The notes under the pieces are model-generated. The model saw only the letters and a list, made by a program, of their open reading frames with translations, did no database searches and had not been told where the DNA came from. This document shows, piece after piece, positions 34,830 through 43,009 of a DNA stretch of 64,000 nucleotides; position 1 is the first letter of the stretch; every line of letters begins with the position of its first letter. The DNA lies in NCBI RefSeq assembly GCF_001424425.1, contig NZ_LMPT01000019.1:681003-745002 (forward strand). Direction: 5' to 3'. Position numbers and translations under genes: made by a program. Source of the DNA: Acidovorax sp. Leaf191 (lineage in GTDB: Bacteria; Pseudomonadota; Gammaproteobacteria; Burkholderiales; Burkholderiaceae_C).

Positions 34830-35975
34830 CTACCCGCGCTGTGGCAACACCACCACGCCGCTGCCGAGCACCGAGAGCTCGCCGTCCTGGTTGTGCGCCT
34901 CCTGCGTGATCTCGACCAGGTGCTTGCCGCCCTCCTCGAACTTGCGCGTGACCTTGCCCTTGATGAACAGCATGTCGCCCTCGGGGTTGTGGCGGCGGAT
35001 CTTGCAGCTGGCCTTGTGCAGGAAGCCCGCGTCGCCCATCCAGTTGGTCAGGTGGTGGGTGAGCCACGATGTGCGCTCCGGGCCGTAGTCGTACGCGCCG
35101 GGCGCGCCCACTTCGAGCGCGAAGTCTTCTTCCCAGTGCACGCGCTCTGGCACGTCCGGAATGCCGAAGCGGTTCTTGATGCCCACGCCCGGGTGCGCAT
35201 CGATCAGCTTCCAGGCCAGCTTGTTGGCGCGGATGTACAGGCCGCCCCAGCCCTGCGCGTAGGCGATGAAGCCCGTTACCGTCATCGGGCCCTTGAACAT
35301 GGTGGGCAGCTCGTCGCCCACGTTCACGTCGTCCCAGTAGCGGGGGGTGGCGCCGCGCACTTCCTCGTTGCGGTAGAGCTTGTAGGCCTCGCCCAGCTCC
35401 TCGTCGGTGTACTGGCGCGGGCCGCGTTCGCGCACATTCTGGTACTTGCTGCCCTGCTCGCGCGCATGGTCGCGTTCGGTGCGAAAGCACCAGCTGTCGG
35501 CCTCGGCCACCTTGTCGCCGTCCTGGTTGAAGAAGTCCACGTGGTAGATCTGCTGGATGGCGCGGCCGGCAAAGCGGGTCTGGTGCTCGATCAGGTCCTT
35601 GAGGGATGCTTCGGTGGATATCACGTCGTTGCGGCGCACGGGCTTGTGCCAGGTCCAGTCCGCACCCGACCACATGGCGTGCACGCCCGGCAGCCCGCCC
35701 ACATAGCCCGACACGATGCGGCTGGTGGCGAACAAGAAGCTGGGCAGCGCCACGATGCCGCCGTAGTGGCTCTTGGCCGCGTAGTCGGGGTCGCACCACA
35801 GCGGGTTGTCGTCGCCGATGCCGTGCGCATAGTGGCGGATGTTGTCGCGCGTGGCCTCGTAGCACCAGGGTTCGGCCGTCTGGCCGATCTTGGTACCGAT
35901 GCGTTCGCGCAGTTCGTCAAGGCCGCTGTCGGTGATCTTGGGAAAGCTGCGCTGCGGCGTGGTGGCGGTGGACAT
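34830..35975 (-). CDS. MaoC-like / FAS1-type acyl dehydratase
   Basis: A 381-residue double hot-dog enoyl-CoA hydratase-like protein. The N-terminal hot-dog reads EATRDNIRHYAHGIGDDNPL then WCDPDYAAKSHYGGIVALPS, with the His/Asp hydratase-type residues; a second domain starts at about 210 (PRYWDDVNVGDELPTMFKGP). ATG at 35975 has an AAGGAG ribosome site nine bases upstream. The frame is open far upstream only because it shadows the ligase gene. It precedes the CoA-transferase gene by seven bases and follows the ligase gene after a polypurine spacer. Confidence 0.88.
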   Translation of the reverse strand: MSTATTPQRSFPKITDSGLDELRERIGTKIGQTAEPWCYEATRDNIRHYAHGIGDDNPLWCDPDYAAKSHYGGIVALPSFLFATSRIVSGYVGGLPGVHAMWSGADWTWHKPVRRNDVISTEASLKDLIEHQTRFAGRAIQQIYHVDFFNQDGDKVAEADSWCFRTERDHAREQGSKYQNVRERGPRQYTDEELGEAYKLYRNEEVRGATPRYWDDVNVGDELPTMFKGPMTVTGFIAYAQGWGGLYIRANKLAWKLIDAHPGVGIKNRFGIPDVPERVHWEEDFALEVGAPGAYDYGPERTSWLTHHLTNWMGDAGFLHKASCKIRRHNPEGDMLFIKGKVTRKFEEGGKHLVEITQEAHNQDGELSVLGSGVVVLPQRG

Positions 35976-36000
35976 GGTGAAGTCTCCTTGGGTTGTGGAT

Positions 36001-36075
36001 GGGCGAAAACGGGGAAGCAACGGAAAGCGAAAAAGGAAGGGCGAAGAAAAGGGAAAGCACGGAGGGGAAGCGGGG
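36001..36075. other. Polypurine/polypyrimidine spacer within the CoA operon
   Basis: On the plus strand this 75-base stretch is nearly all A and G, with only scattered C. It lies between the ligase gene stop and the start of the MaoC-like gene, so the mRNA carries a pyrimidine-rich leader just before the AAGGAG site. It is odd for this genome; it could form unusual DNA structure or be an unstructured ribosome-loading region. Confidence 0.6.
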
Positions 36076-36082
36076 CAGCCGC

Positions 36083-37636
36083 TCAGGCCACGGCGGCGGC
36101 GGCCTCGCGCTCGCGCAGCACCTTGCGGTGCACCTTGCCCGCAGGGGTTTTGGGCAGCTCCGCCACGAAAGCGATGTGGCGCGGGTACTCGTGCTGGCTG
36201 AGCTTGGTCTTGACGAGGCCCTGCAGCTCTTCGACGAAGCCGTCGCTGCGCGCGCGGTGCGACACGACGAACGCCTTGACCACCTGGCCGCGCAGTGCGT
36301 CGGGCACGCCGATCACCGCCGCTTCGAGCACGTCCTCGTGCATGAGGATCACGTTCTCGATCTCCACGGCGCTCATGGTCCAGCCGGCGGAGATGATCAC
36401 GTCGTCGGCACGCCCGCCGTGAAAGAAATAGCCGTCCGCGTCGGTGCGGCCCAGGTCCTTGGTCGGTATCCACTGGCCGCGCCGCAGCACCATGAGCTGG
36501 CCCGTGGTGCCGGGCGGGCACACCGTGCCGTTGGCGTCGTGCACCTCGACACGCGTGCCGGGCACGGCCTTGCCCAGGGACCCGCGCTGGACCGGAAAGT
36601 CCGTTGCACCCGGATAGCTGGCCAGCACGACCCCGATCTCGGTGGTGCCGTACATGCTGCAGACTTCGAGTCCGAAACGCTGCTGCACGAAGTCGGCCGT
36701 ATCGTCGTCGATGGGCTCGCCGGTGAACGAGAGCTTGTCGAAGTGGTAGCTGTGGTCGCCCGCCTTGCCGCAGTTCTTCATCATGCGGTAGTGCGTGGCG
36801 GCGGCCGACATGTTGGTGAAGCGATGCACCGACAGCGCCTGCAGCAAGCGCTCGGCGCTGAAGCGGCCGCTGTAGCTGCCAATGGTCAGGCCCAGCGCCA
36901 GCGGCGCCAGCGTGCCGTGCCACAAGCCGTGCCCCCAGGCAGGTGACGACGGGCACATGAACCGGTCGCCAGGCCGCAGCCCCGTGCCGTAGAGCGCGGC
37001 CACCATCAGCGTGACCAGCGCCTTGTGCGTGTGCTTCACGGCTTCGGGCAGCTCCCGCGTGGTGCCCGACGTGTACTGGAACACGGCCAGGTCGTCGGCC
37101 TGCGATGTGCTGGTGTAGGTGGCCGGCAGCGCCTGCAATTGTTGCCACAGGGCGCCGTCGAACACTTCGAACGCCGTGGTGCCCAGGCCCGCGACGACCT
37201 CGCGCTTGTCTTCGTTGGTGATGAGCAGGCTGGGCTTGCAGTCTCCTACCCGCAACCGCACGCCGTCGGGCCCGAACAGGGTGAACAGCGGCACGGCGAT
37301 GGCGCCCCGCTTGATCACGCCGAACATGGCCGTGTAGAAGGCCCGCGAGGGCTCCAGCATGATCGCCACGCGGTCGCCGCGCTGCACGCCGCGGCCTTCC
37401 AGGTAATGCGCGAACCGGGCGGAGTCCTGCGAGAGTTCGTCGAAGGTGATGGTCTCGTCCACGCCGTCCGCGCGGCAGACGATCACCGCATCGCGGCCCT
37501 GGCCGGCGTGGCGGTCCACGCACTCGTGGGCGATGTTGAAAGCGCTGCGGTCCCCGTCAAAAAGATCCCACAGGCGCTCGGCCGCGAAGTGGCTCTGGGC
37601 GTCGGCAAAAGTCGTGTACTCGGTCAGGCGTTTCAT
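36083..37636 (-). CDS. AMP-forming acyl-CoA synthetase
   Basis: A 517-residue ANL-superfamily ligase making acyl-CoA from a carboxylic acid, ATP and CoA. The P-loop is YTSGTTRELPEAVKHTH (about residues 210-226), the A5 motif MYGTTEIG, and the hinge D in GRTDADGYFFHGGRADDVI; the C-terminal lysine is in LPKTPAGKVHRKVL. The closest type seems to be medium-chain/aromatic acyl-CoA synthetase. ATG at 37636 is chosen as the point where the conserved part begins. It is the first gene of the leftward CoA operon, with a palindromic operator at 37709-37724. Confidence 0.9.
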   Translation of the reverse strand: MKRLTEYTTFADAQSHFAAERLWDLFDGDRSAFNIAHECVDRHAGQGRDAVIVCRADGVDETITFDELSQDSARFAHYLEGRGVQRGDRVAIMLEPSRAFYTAMFGVIKRGAIAVPLFTLFGPDGVRLRVGDCKPSLLITNEDKREVVAGLGTTAFEVFDGALWQQLQALPATYTSTSQADDLAVFQYTSGTTRELPEAVKHTHKALVTLMVAALYGTGLRPGDRFMCPSSPAWGHGLWHGTLAPLALGLTIGSYSGRFSAERLLQALSVHRFTNMSAAATHYRMMKNCGKAGDHSYHFDKLSFTGEPIDDDTADFVQQRFGLEVCSMYGTTEIGVVLASYPGATDFPVQRGSLGKAVPGTRVEVHDANGTVCPPGTTGQLMVLRRGQWIPTKDLGRTDADGYFFHGGRADDVIISAGWTMSAVEIENVILMHEDVLEAAVIGVPDALRGQVVKAFVVSHRARSDGFVEELQGLVKTKLSQHEYPRHIAFVAELPKTPAGKVHRKVLREREAAAAVA

Positions 37637-37708
37637 GGCTGCAGGGGCTCCGTGTGGCGGTGCATGCAGTCTCAATTCTTCGGGTTTTATTGTCAAATAC
37701 GACCATCA

Positions 37709-37724
37709 ATTGTCTCAATACAAT
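37709..37724. promoter_or_regulatory. Operator-like palindrome ATTGTCTCAATACAAT
   Basis: A dyad (AATTGT-N6-ACAATT, 37708-37725) about 72 bases upstream of the ligase start, aligned 13/16 with the palindrome at 30696-30711. On the minus strand it overlaps a possible -35 (TTGAGA) eighteen bases from GACAAT, so binding would block or control the operon promoter. It is the second copy of the putative IclR-regulon box. Confidence 0.6.
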
Positions 37725-37740
37725 TTTTCTTGAACCATTG

Positions 37741-38083
37741 ATGACCCACCCGATGGCGCTTATCCGCGTGCCCGCGCGAGCCCTGCGGCGCTGCGTTTCG
37801 CCTGCCACCCCGCTGCCCTTCAGGGCCGGCACTGCATGGATCGCAATTCTTTGCTGCCAGCACGCTGTCACCAGCCCGCCCTAGGGATCCTCTGCACGCA
37901 TCGAGCTGCCAAGTGTGCGCAGCGGATCGGGATGGAGTGCAAGGCGCAAAACGCAGCCATAGCCGTAGCTATTGCGAGTATTGGCAACGCCGCAGGCCGC
38001 CCGAGACTGCCGATGCACACGGCGCGATGATTCGTGCAGAGGGTCCCTGGAGTGCCGGGCTCACCCAGACACGAGGGAACGTC
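37741..38083. other. Non-coding stretch upstream of the DHFR-like gene
   Basis: About 340 bases between the ligase promoter and the next rightward gene. Short open frames exist but lack ribosome sites and family similarity. I see no repeat, hairpin terminator or RNA gene in it. Confidence 0.4.
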
Positions 38084-38437
38084 ATGACGACGCAGTTCTA
38101 CAGCGCGTGCAGCCTGGACGGATTCATCGCCACGCCCGACCACGACCTGAACTGGCTGCTGCAGTTCGGCGAGATCGAAAGCTCCAGCTACCCCGCCTTC
38201 ATCCGCGATGTGGGCGCGCTGGCCATGGGGTCGCACACCTGCGAATGGATGCTGCAACACGCCATCGGCGCAGGCCTGCTGAACGAGCTGATCGTGCAGG
38301 TCGCACCGGTCACGCTGAGCGCGGGCGCGCCGCTGCTGCCGCGCCAGATCACGCAGCCGGCGGCCCTGCGCCTGCAGTCGGTGGCCACGCTGGGCGGCCT
38401 CTTTGCGGAGCTGCGCTACGCGGTGCAGCTGCCCTGA
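38084..38437 (+). pseudogene. RibD-C/dihydrofolate-reductase-family protein with internal deletion
   Basis: A 117-residue open frame that joins the N-terminal part of a DHFR-like protein (YSACSLDGFIATPDHDLNWL to GALAMGSHTCEWMLQH) directly to its C-terminal part (AGLLNELIVQVAPVTLSAGA to FAELRYAVQLP). Relatives are about 180 residues. Around 65 central residues, which form much of the NADPH-binding core, are missing without loss of frame. The protein is therefore probably inactive. The start ATG 38084 matches the family start. It stands alone. Confidence 0.7.
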
Positions 38438-38451
38438 TTCGCGTGTTGCCC

Positions 38452-38513
38452 ATTGCTATGCTTTGTATAGCTGGTAGCGCTTTATCAGCAAGCGGTAGCA
38501 GCCTTTTTGGCTC
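38452..38513 (+). repeat. Dispersed intergenic repeat (family 1), copy C
   Basis: TTGCTATGCTTTGTATAGCT, GGTAGCGCTTTATCAGC, then AAGCGGTAGCAGCCTTTTTG. The short dyad GCTT/AAGC followed by CCTTTTT is compatible with a terminator. It lies between the DHFR-like gene and the convergent Lrp-type gene. Confidence 0.7.
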
Positions 38514-38522
38514 CAACGACGC

Positions 38523-38960
38523 TCAGTCCAGCGCCACCGTTTTGCTCACCGGGTGCGACAGCACCAGCGACGTGGACACGCTGCCGTGCGCAGCCAGTGC
38601 GTCCACCACGCGCTCCAGGTCCGCGGGCTGGCCGAAGGCGCAGCGCACCACGAAGCAGTCTTCGCCCGTCACGCGCACGGCGTCCAGCACCTCGGGCATG
38701 GACTGGAACAGCTGCACGTAGCGCTGGATGTGTTCGTGCGTGGTGCGCACCCGCACCACGGCCTGCAGGCCCAGGCCCACCGCCGCCAGGTCGATGCGGG
38801 CCGCGTAGCCGGCGATCACGCCTGAGTCTTCGAGCTTCTTCACGCGCTCGCTCATCGCGGGCTGCGACAGGCCGATCTGCTTGCCCAGCGCCGACAAACT
38901 CTGCCGCGCATCACGCTGCAGCGCCATGAGGATCTGCCGGTCTTTCTTGTCCAGTTCCAC
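38523..38960 (-). CDS. Lrp/AsnC family transcriptional regulator
   Basis: A 145-residue regulator with the Lrp helix-turn-helix (ALGKQIGLSQPAMSERVKKL, about residues 24-43) and a RAM domain (VLDAVRVTGEDCFVVRCAFG). The start is set at GTG 38960, with AAAGGA eight bases upstream; a GTG at 39008 would add sixteen unconserved residues. A second Lrp-type gene occurs at 5703. The divergent neighbour is a small alpha/beta hydrolase gene at 39092, a possible target. Ligand unknown. Confidence 0.87.
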   Translation of the reverse strand: MELDKKDRQILMALQRDARQSLSALGKQIGLSQPAMSERVKKLEDSGVIAGYAARIDLAAVGLGLQAVVRVRTTHEHIQRYVQLFQSMPEVLDAVRVTGEDCFVVRCAFGQPADLERVVDALAAHGSVSTSLVLSHPVSKTVALD

Positions 38961-39091
38961 GTGCAAGGTCCTTTGCCAGCAGGCGATGAGTTCAAGGTTT
39001 GGAGGCACGCTTTTCGATGATGTCCCCTGGCGGGGGACGCGCGCGTTGCCTATCGTAGGCGGTCTTTCAACACTTCAAGAAGCATCACGCC

Positions 39092-39631
39092 ATGCGCCCT
39101 GTCCTGCTCATGCCCGGCATCCACAACTCCGGTCCCCTTCACTGGCAATCATTGTGGCAAGCGCAGCATGCCGGCGTCTCGCGCGTGCAGCAGTCCGATT
39201 GGGACCACCCGGTGTGCAGCGACTGGGTGCAGGCGCTGGACGCTGCCGTGGCCCGCGCGAGCGAACCGCCGATTCTGGTAGCACACAGCCTCGGTTGCCT
39301 GGTGGCGGCGCAGTGGGCCGCCCTGAGCACGAGGCCCGTGCACGCCATGCTGCTGGTGGCTGTGCCCGACCCGCTGGGGCCGAACTTTCCAGCCGATGCG
39401 CAAGGCTTTGCGCCGCTGCCGGGCGCCCTGCCGCCGATGCGGCGCCTGACGCTCATCAGCAGCACCAACGACCCCTACTCCACGCCGGATTTTTCAGCGC
39501 AGCGCGCCGCGGCATGGGGCGCCGAGCATGTGGTGCTGGGCGCGGCAGGCCACATCAATGCCGACAGCGGCCTGGGCGCGTGGCCGCAAGGGTGGGGCCA
39601 TGTGGAGCGCTGGCGCGCGCAGGCAGTCTGA
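39092..39631 (+). CDS. RBBP9/YdeN-type serine hydrolase
   Basis: A 179-residue alpha/beta hydrolase of the RBBP9/YdeN family. The nucleophile is in VAHSLGCLVAAQWA (about residues 63-76). The acid is D in ISSTNDPY and the base H in AAGHINADSGLGAWPQG; all three are intact. Cytoplasmic, substrate unknown. ATG at 39092 begins the conserved VLLMPGIHNSGPLHWQSLW. It is divergent from the Lrp-type gene with a 131-base gap. Confidence 0.87.
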   Translation: MRPVLLMPGIHNSGPLHWQSLWQAQHAGVSRVQQSDWDHPVCSDWVQALDAAVARASEPPILVAHSLGCLVAAQWAALSTRPVHAMLLVAVPDPLGPNFPADAQGFAPLPGALPPMRRLTLISSTNDPYSTPDFSAQRAAAWGAEHVVLGAAGHINADSGLGAWPQGWGHVERWRAQAV

Positions 39632-39688
39632 GAACGCAGCGCACGCCGTCAAGGCTGGCGCGGGTGGCACAGAACCACCGCAGTGGGC

Positions 39689-40351
39689 TCAGCCGCCCAG
39701 CGCCTGTGCCTGATCGATGATCAGGTAGCGCTTGACCAGGTCGAAGAAGCTTTCGTAGAACGTGTCCTTGGAGATCGTCTCGCTGCCCACCTTGACCATC
39801 GATTCGCTGCTGGCCGACAGCGGCAGCGACACCGAACCGATGGCGCCCACGCCCAGGCTGGCGGAGTTGTTGGTCTTGCGCAGCGCATAGGTGTCCTGCA
39901 GCGCGGTGACGAAGCCCAGGCTCACCTTGCCGTCGCTGGCCTCGGGCACGCAGACCACACGCACGACCATCTGCAAATGCGATTCGGCCTCGGGCTGGAA
40001 GCTCTTCTTGCCTTCCACCAAATCTGCACTGCTCGACGAGATGATGTAGCCCTGGCTCAGCAGCGCCCGGCGCGACGCCTCGCAGGTCTGGGCGGGCGTG
40101 GCGTCGAACATGCGCGAGTAGGTGCTCACCGAGCCAAAGCTTTCCTGCACGCCGAAGGTCTTCACGTTGGTGCCTACGCAGCCGGCCAGCAGCAGCGCCC
40201 CGCCCGCCAAGACGGCGGCGGCAGCGCTGCGCACGGCGGGCCGCCAACGGCCCGTGTCGAGGGGAGAGGCCGTCAGCGACGGCGTCGGTTGGCATGCAAG
40301 GCTGGGCAACAGGTGGTCCTGGTTGTGTGTCTGGATCTGGGTCTGTGTCAT
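39689..40351 (-). CDS. DUF2242 lipoprotein
   Basis: A 220-residue predicted lipoprotein. Residues about 35-62 contain the export segment AAAAVLAGGALLLAGC, whose LAGC lipobox gives the lipidated cysteine (near residue 58). The remainder matches DUF2242: VQESFGSVSTYSRMFDATPA, QTCEASRRALLSQGYIISSS and KDTFYESFFDLVKRYL. The N-terminal extension before the lipobox is longer than normal, so a later start is possible; ATG at 40351 is the first that keeps the whole leader. Role unknown, likely at the outer membrane. Confidence 0.83.
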   Translation of the reverse strand: MTQTQIQTHNQDHLLPSLACQPTPSLTASPLDTGRWRPAVRSAAAAVLAGGALLLAGCVGTNVKTFGVQESFGSVSTYSRMFDATPAQTCEASRRALLSQGYIISSSSADLVEGKKSFQPEAESHLQMVVRVVCVPEASDGKVSLGFVTALQDTYALRKTNNSASLGVGAIGSVSLPLSASSESMVKVGSETISKDTFYESFFDLVKRYLIIDQAQALGG

Positions 40352-40957
40352 GTCGTTCTCACCAATTCCGTATGGCGCTGGCAGGGGCCCGCAGCAGGGC
40401 GGCCCGCCCCGCTTGCTCTGACGGCGCGTGCCACACCGGGTTCCATGGATTCTAGAAACTCCGGACTGCGGCGCACGCGGGATGCTGCACTGCACTATGC
40501 CGCCAGCGGAGCCACGCAGCCGTCAGGAAAAGGCGACTGAACGTATCAATTTGCACCGTCGGCCCACGGGGGCGGCCCCAACGCTCCTGAAAAGATAGCT
40601 TGCGGCCCTTTGCCAAAAAGCGTGCGCGCCACCTACTCACGCGCCTGGAGGGCCATGGCGAGTTATGCCCGTCGGATGTGCAACAAGCTGTGGATAAATC
40701 CGGGGACAAACCCCGGAACCCGCGCCAGCACTGGCGTGCGACGCGTTGCCTAAAAAACGGTCAGCCGTAGCGTCCCCAGCAAGCAAGGTGCGCCTTGCAC
40801 GCCTTTGTTACGGCAGGACACGGCATGTCCGAGACGTCCAGCAGCTATACTATTGATAGCTAATCGCGCTGACCCATCCTGCGATGGAGCGTGAATCCCC
40901 CCTGAATGCCAAGCGCTGCGCTGTGTCGCCAGCGCTCGAACCTGCCGCACCCCCACC
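40352..40957. other. Long intergenic region, mostly featureless
   Basis: About 600 bases between the divergent DUF2242 lipoprotein gene and the thermonuclease gene. Around 40845-40865 there is a fragment (CTATTGATAGCTAATCGCGC) resembling the start of dispersed repeat family 1. Otherwise I see no gene, hairpin terminator or RNA. Confidence 0.45.
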
Positions 40958-41395
40958 GTGCCCCTTGCCACCCTGCTCTGCTTGGTCGTCGCCATCAGCG
41001 ACGGCGACACCCTCACGGCCCGCTGCGGCACGCCCGGGGCCTACCAGCAGGTCAAGGTGCGCGTGGCCGCCATCGACGCGCCGGAGTCGCGCCAGGCGTT
41101 CGGCCAGAAGTCGCGGCAGAACCTGGCGCGACTGTGCTTCAAGCAGCGCGCCGCGCTGCAGCCGGTGGATGAGGACAGCTACGGGCGCACGGTGGCCAAC
41201 GTGCGCTGCGGCGGCACCGACGTGGCCACGGCCCAGGTGCGTGCGGGCCTGGCCTGGGTGTACACGCCGTATGCCAGCGCCCACCCGCACCTGGCGCCCC
41301 TGCAGCGGCAGGCGCGCAGCAGCAGCACGGGCCTGTGGTCGCAGCCACGCCCGCTGGCACCGTGGGACTACCGGCACCGCCGCAGCCGGCATTGA
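40958..41395 (+). CDS. Thermonuclease (SNase-like) family protein
   Basis: A 145-residue staphylococcal-nuclease-like protein. ISDGDTLTARCG begins the OB fold. The catalytic arginine and glutamate are in VRVAAIDAPESRQAFGQ, and the second arginine in DSYGRTVANVRCGG; AGLAWVYTPYA follows. It would cleave DNA and RNA using calcium. A GTG at 40958 is used, which leaves only a short hydrophobic head (PLATLLCLVVA), too short for a normal signal peptide, so the start or export is uncertain. Cysteine pairs fit an exported protein. Confidence 0.83.
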   Translation: MPLATLLCLVVAISDGDTLTARCGTPGAYQQVKVRVAAIDAPESRQAFGQKSRQNLARLCFKQRAALQPVDEDSYGRTVANVRCGGTDVATAQVRAGLAWVYTPYASAHPHLAPLQRQARSSSTGLWSQPRPLAPWDYRHRRSRH

Positions 41396-41564
41396 AGGTG
41401 GCTGCGACGCCTGCAGCGTTGATGGCTGGCGTCGGCCGGTTTCTGCGGGTCTTTACCTCGCCGCCCGGCAAACGCGCGGCTAAGCCAGTAGCATCGAAGG
41501 GTCTTTCCCCCGGCCCCTGCGGCACGCGCTGCGGCCGGCCGCCCTGCCTGCCTTTCGCCTTTTC

Positions 41565-42833
41565 ATGACAGCCCCCCAACCCACCCTTGCGGCACCCGAT
41601 GCCGAGACGGCCAGCGTCTACCGCCATTCCGGCTTTATCTCGTTTCTGATCGCCCGGGTGGTGGCCGTAGTGGCCACGCAGGTGCAGGCGGTGGTGGTGG
41701 CCTGGCAGGTGTACGACCTGACGCGCGAGCCGCTGGCGCTGGCCTATGTGGGCCTGGCGCAGTTCCTGCCCATGTTGTGCCTGCTGCTGCCGGCGGGCGA
41801 CCTCATCGACCGGTTTGAGCGCAAGCGCATCCTGGCCATCAGCTGGTCGGTGGGCGGCGTGTGCAGCGCACTGTTGTGGTGGCTGTCGGGCCACGGGGCC
41901 AGCGGGGTGGCGGGCATCTATGCGGTGCTGGTGCTGTACGGCTGCTCGCGCGCCTTCTCGGGCCCGGCCATGCAAAGCCTGCTGCCGCAGATCGTGCCCC
42001 GCGCCCAGCTCGCGCAGGCCATTGCGGCCAACAGCATGCTCATGCGCGTGGCCAGCATCGGCGGGCCGCTGCTGGGCGGGCTGCTGTATGCGCTGGGCGG
42101 CGGCGAGCTGACGTACGCCGTGTGCTGCGCGTGTTTTGCGCTCGGCGTGGTGCTGCTGCTGCGCGTGGTGGTGGCGCACGCCACCGCGCCCGGCCCCACG
42201 CAGGGCACGATGTTCGAGCGCTTTGGCGCGGGCATCACCTTCATCCGCACGCGGCCCATCATCCTGGGCACGATCTCGCTCGATCTGTTTGCCGTGCTGC
42301 TGGGCGGCGTGATCGCGCTGCTGCCCATCTACGCCCACGAGGTCCTGCACGTGGGCCCCACGGGCCTGGGGGCGCTGCGCAGCGCCATGGCCGTGGGCGA
42401 GGTGAGCGCGGGGCTGTACCTGAGCATGCGCCCCTTCAACCGCCACGTGGGGCGCACCATGTTCATCGCCGTGGCGGTGTTCGGCGCGGCCAACCTGGTG
42501 TTTGCGCTGTCCACGGTGTTCTGGCTGTCGTTCGCAGCGCTGCTGGTGGCGGGTGCGGCCGACATGGTCAGCGTCTACATCCGCGGCGCGCTGGTGCAGT
42601 TCTCGACCCCCGACACCATGCGCGGGCGGGTGAACGCGGTGAACATGCTGTTCATCGGCTCGTCCAACGAACTGGGCGAGTTCCGCGCGGGCACCAGCGC
42701 GGCCTGGCTGGGCGCAGTGCCTGCCGCCATCGTGGGGGGCCTGTGCACGCTGGGCGTGGTGGCGACCTGGGCCACGGTGTTCAAGCCGCTGCGCAAGGTG
42801 GACAAGTTCGAGGAAGCCGCGCAGGCACGGTAG
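41565..42833 (+). CDS. MFS transporter (EntS-like MFS_3 type)
   Basis: A 422-residue inner-membrane carrier with about twelve hydrophobic segments: ARVVAVVATQVQAVVVAWQV, YVGLAQFLPMLCLLLPAGDL and others. The loop-2/3 signature is GDLIDRFERKRILAI. The RGALVQFSTPDTMRGRVNAV segment is typical of the MFS_3/EntS-like exporters (siderophore or drug efflux). No siderophore gene is nearby. ATG at 41565 agrees with the family. It is a single gene about 170 bases after the thermonuclease gene. Confidence 0.88.
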   Translation: MTAPQPTLAAPDAETASVYRHSGFISFLIARVVAVVATQVQAVVVAWQVYDLTREPLALAYVGLAQFLPMLCLLLPAGDLIDRFERKRILAISWSVGGVCSALLWWLSGHGASGVAGIYAVLVLYGCSRAFSGPAMQSLLPQIVPRAQLAQAIAANSMLMRVASIGGPLLGGLLYALGGGELTYAVCCACFALGVVLLLRVVVAHATAPGPTQGTMFERFGAGITFIRTRPIILGTISLDLFAVLLGGVIALLPIYAHEVLHVGPTGLGALRSAMAVGEVSAGLYLSMRPFNRHVGRTMFIAVAVFGAANLVFALSTVFWLSFAALLVAGAADMVSVYIRGALVQFSTPDTMRGRVNAVNMLFIGSSNELGEFRAGTSAAWLGAVPAAIVGGLCTLGVVATWATVFKPLRKVDKFEEAAQAR

Positions 42834-43009
42834 CTTCGCCGGGCCGCGCAGTGCCGGCTCGACATGGCCGGCCGCTACAGCTGCTCACAACCTTCGGCGC
42901 GTTTGTATCGCGTGGGTAAAACCCGCTGCGGGGCCTTGCCTTGGCTGCGCGGCAAGCGCAGCATGGCGCTCCAGCCCTGGCATCGATGGGCTTGCAGGAT
43001 ACCCGCACC

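Noticed and set aside
34830..37523. One continuous leftward 897-codon frame
   Set aside because: The last 381 codons are the real MaoC-like gene starting at 35975. The upstream part is a shadow frame of the acyl-CoA ligase gene, so this is not a fusion protein.
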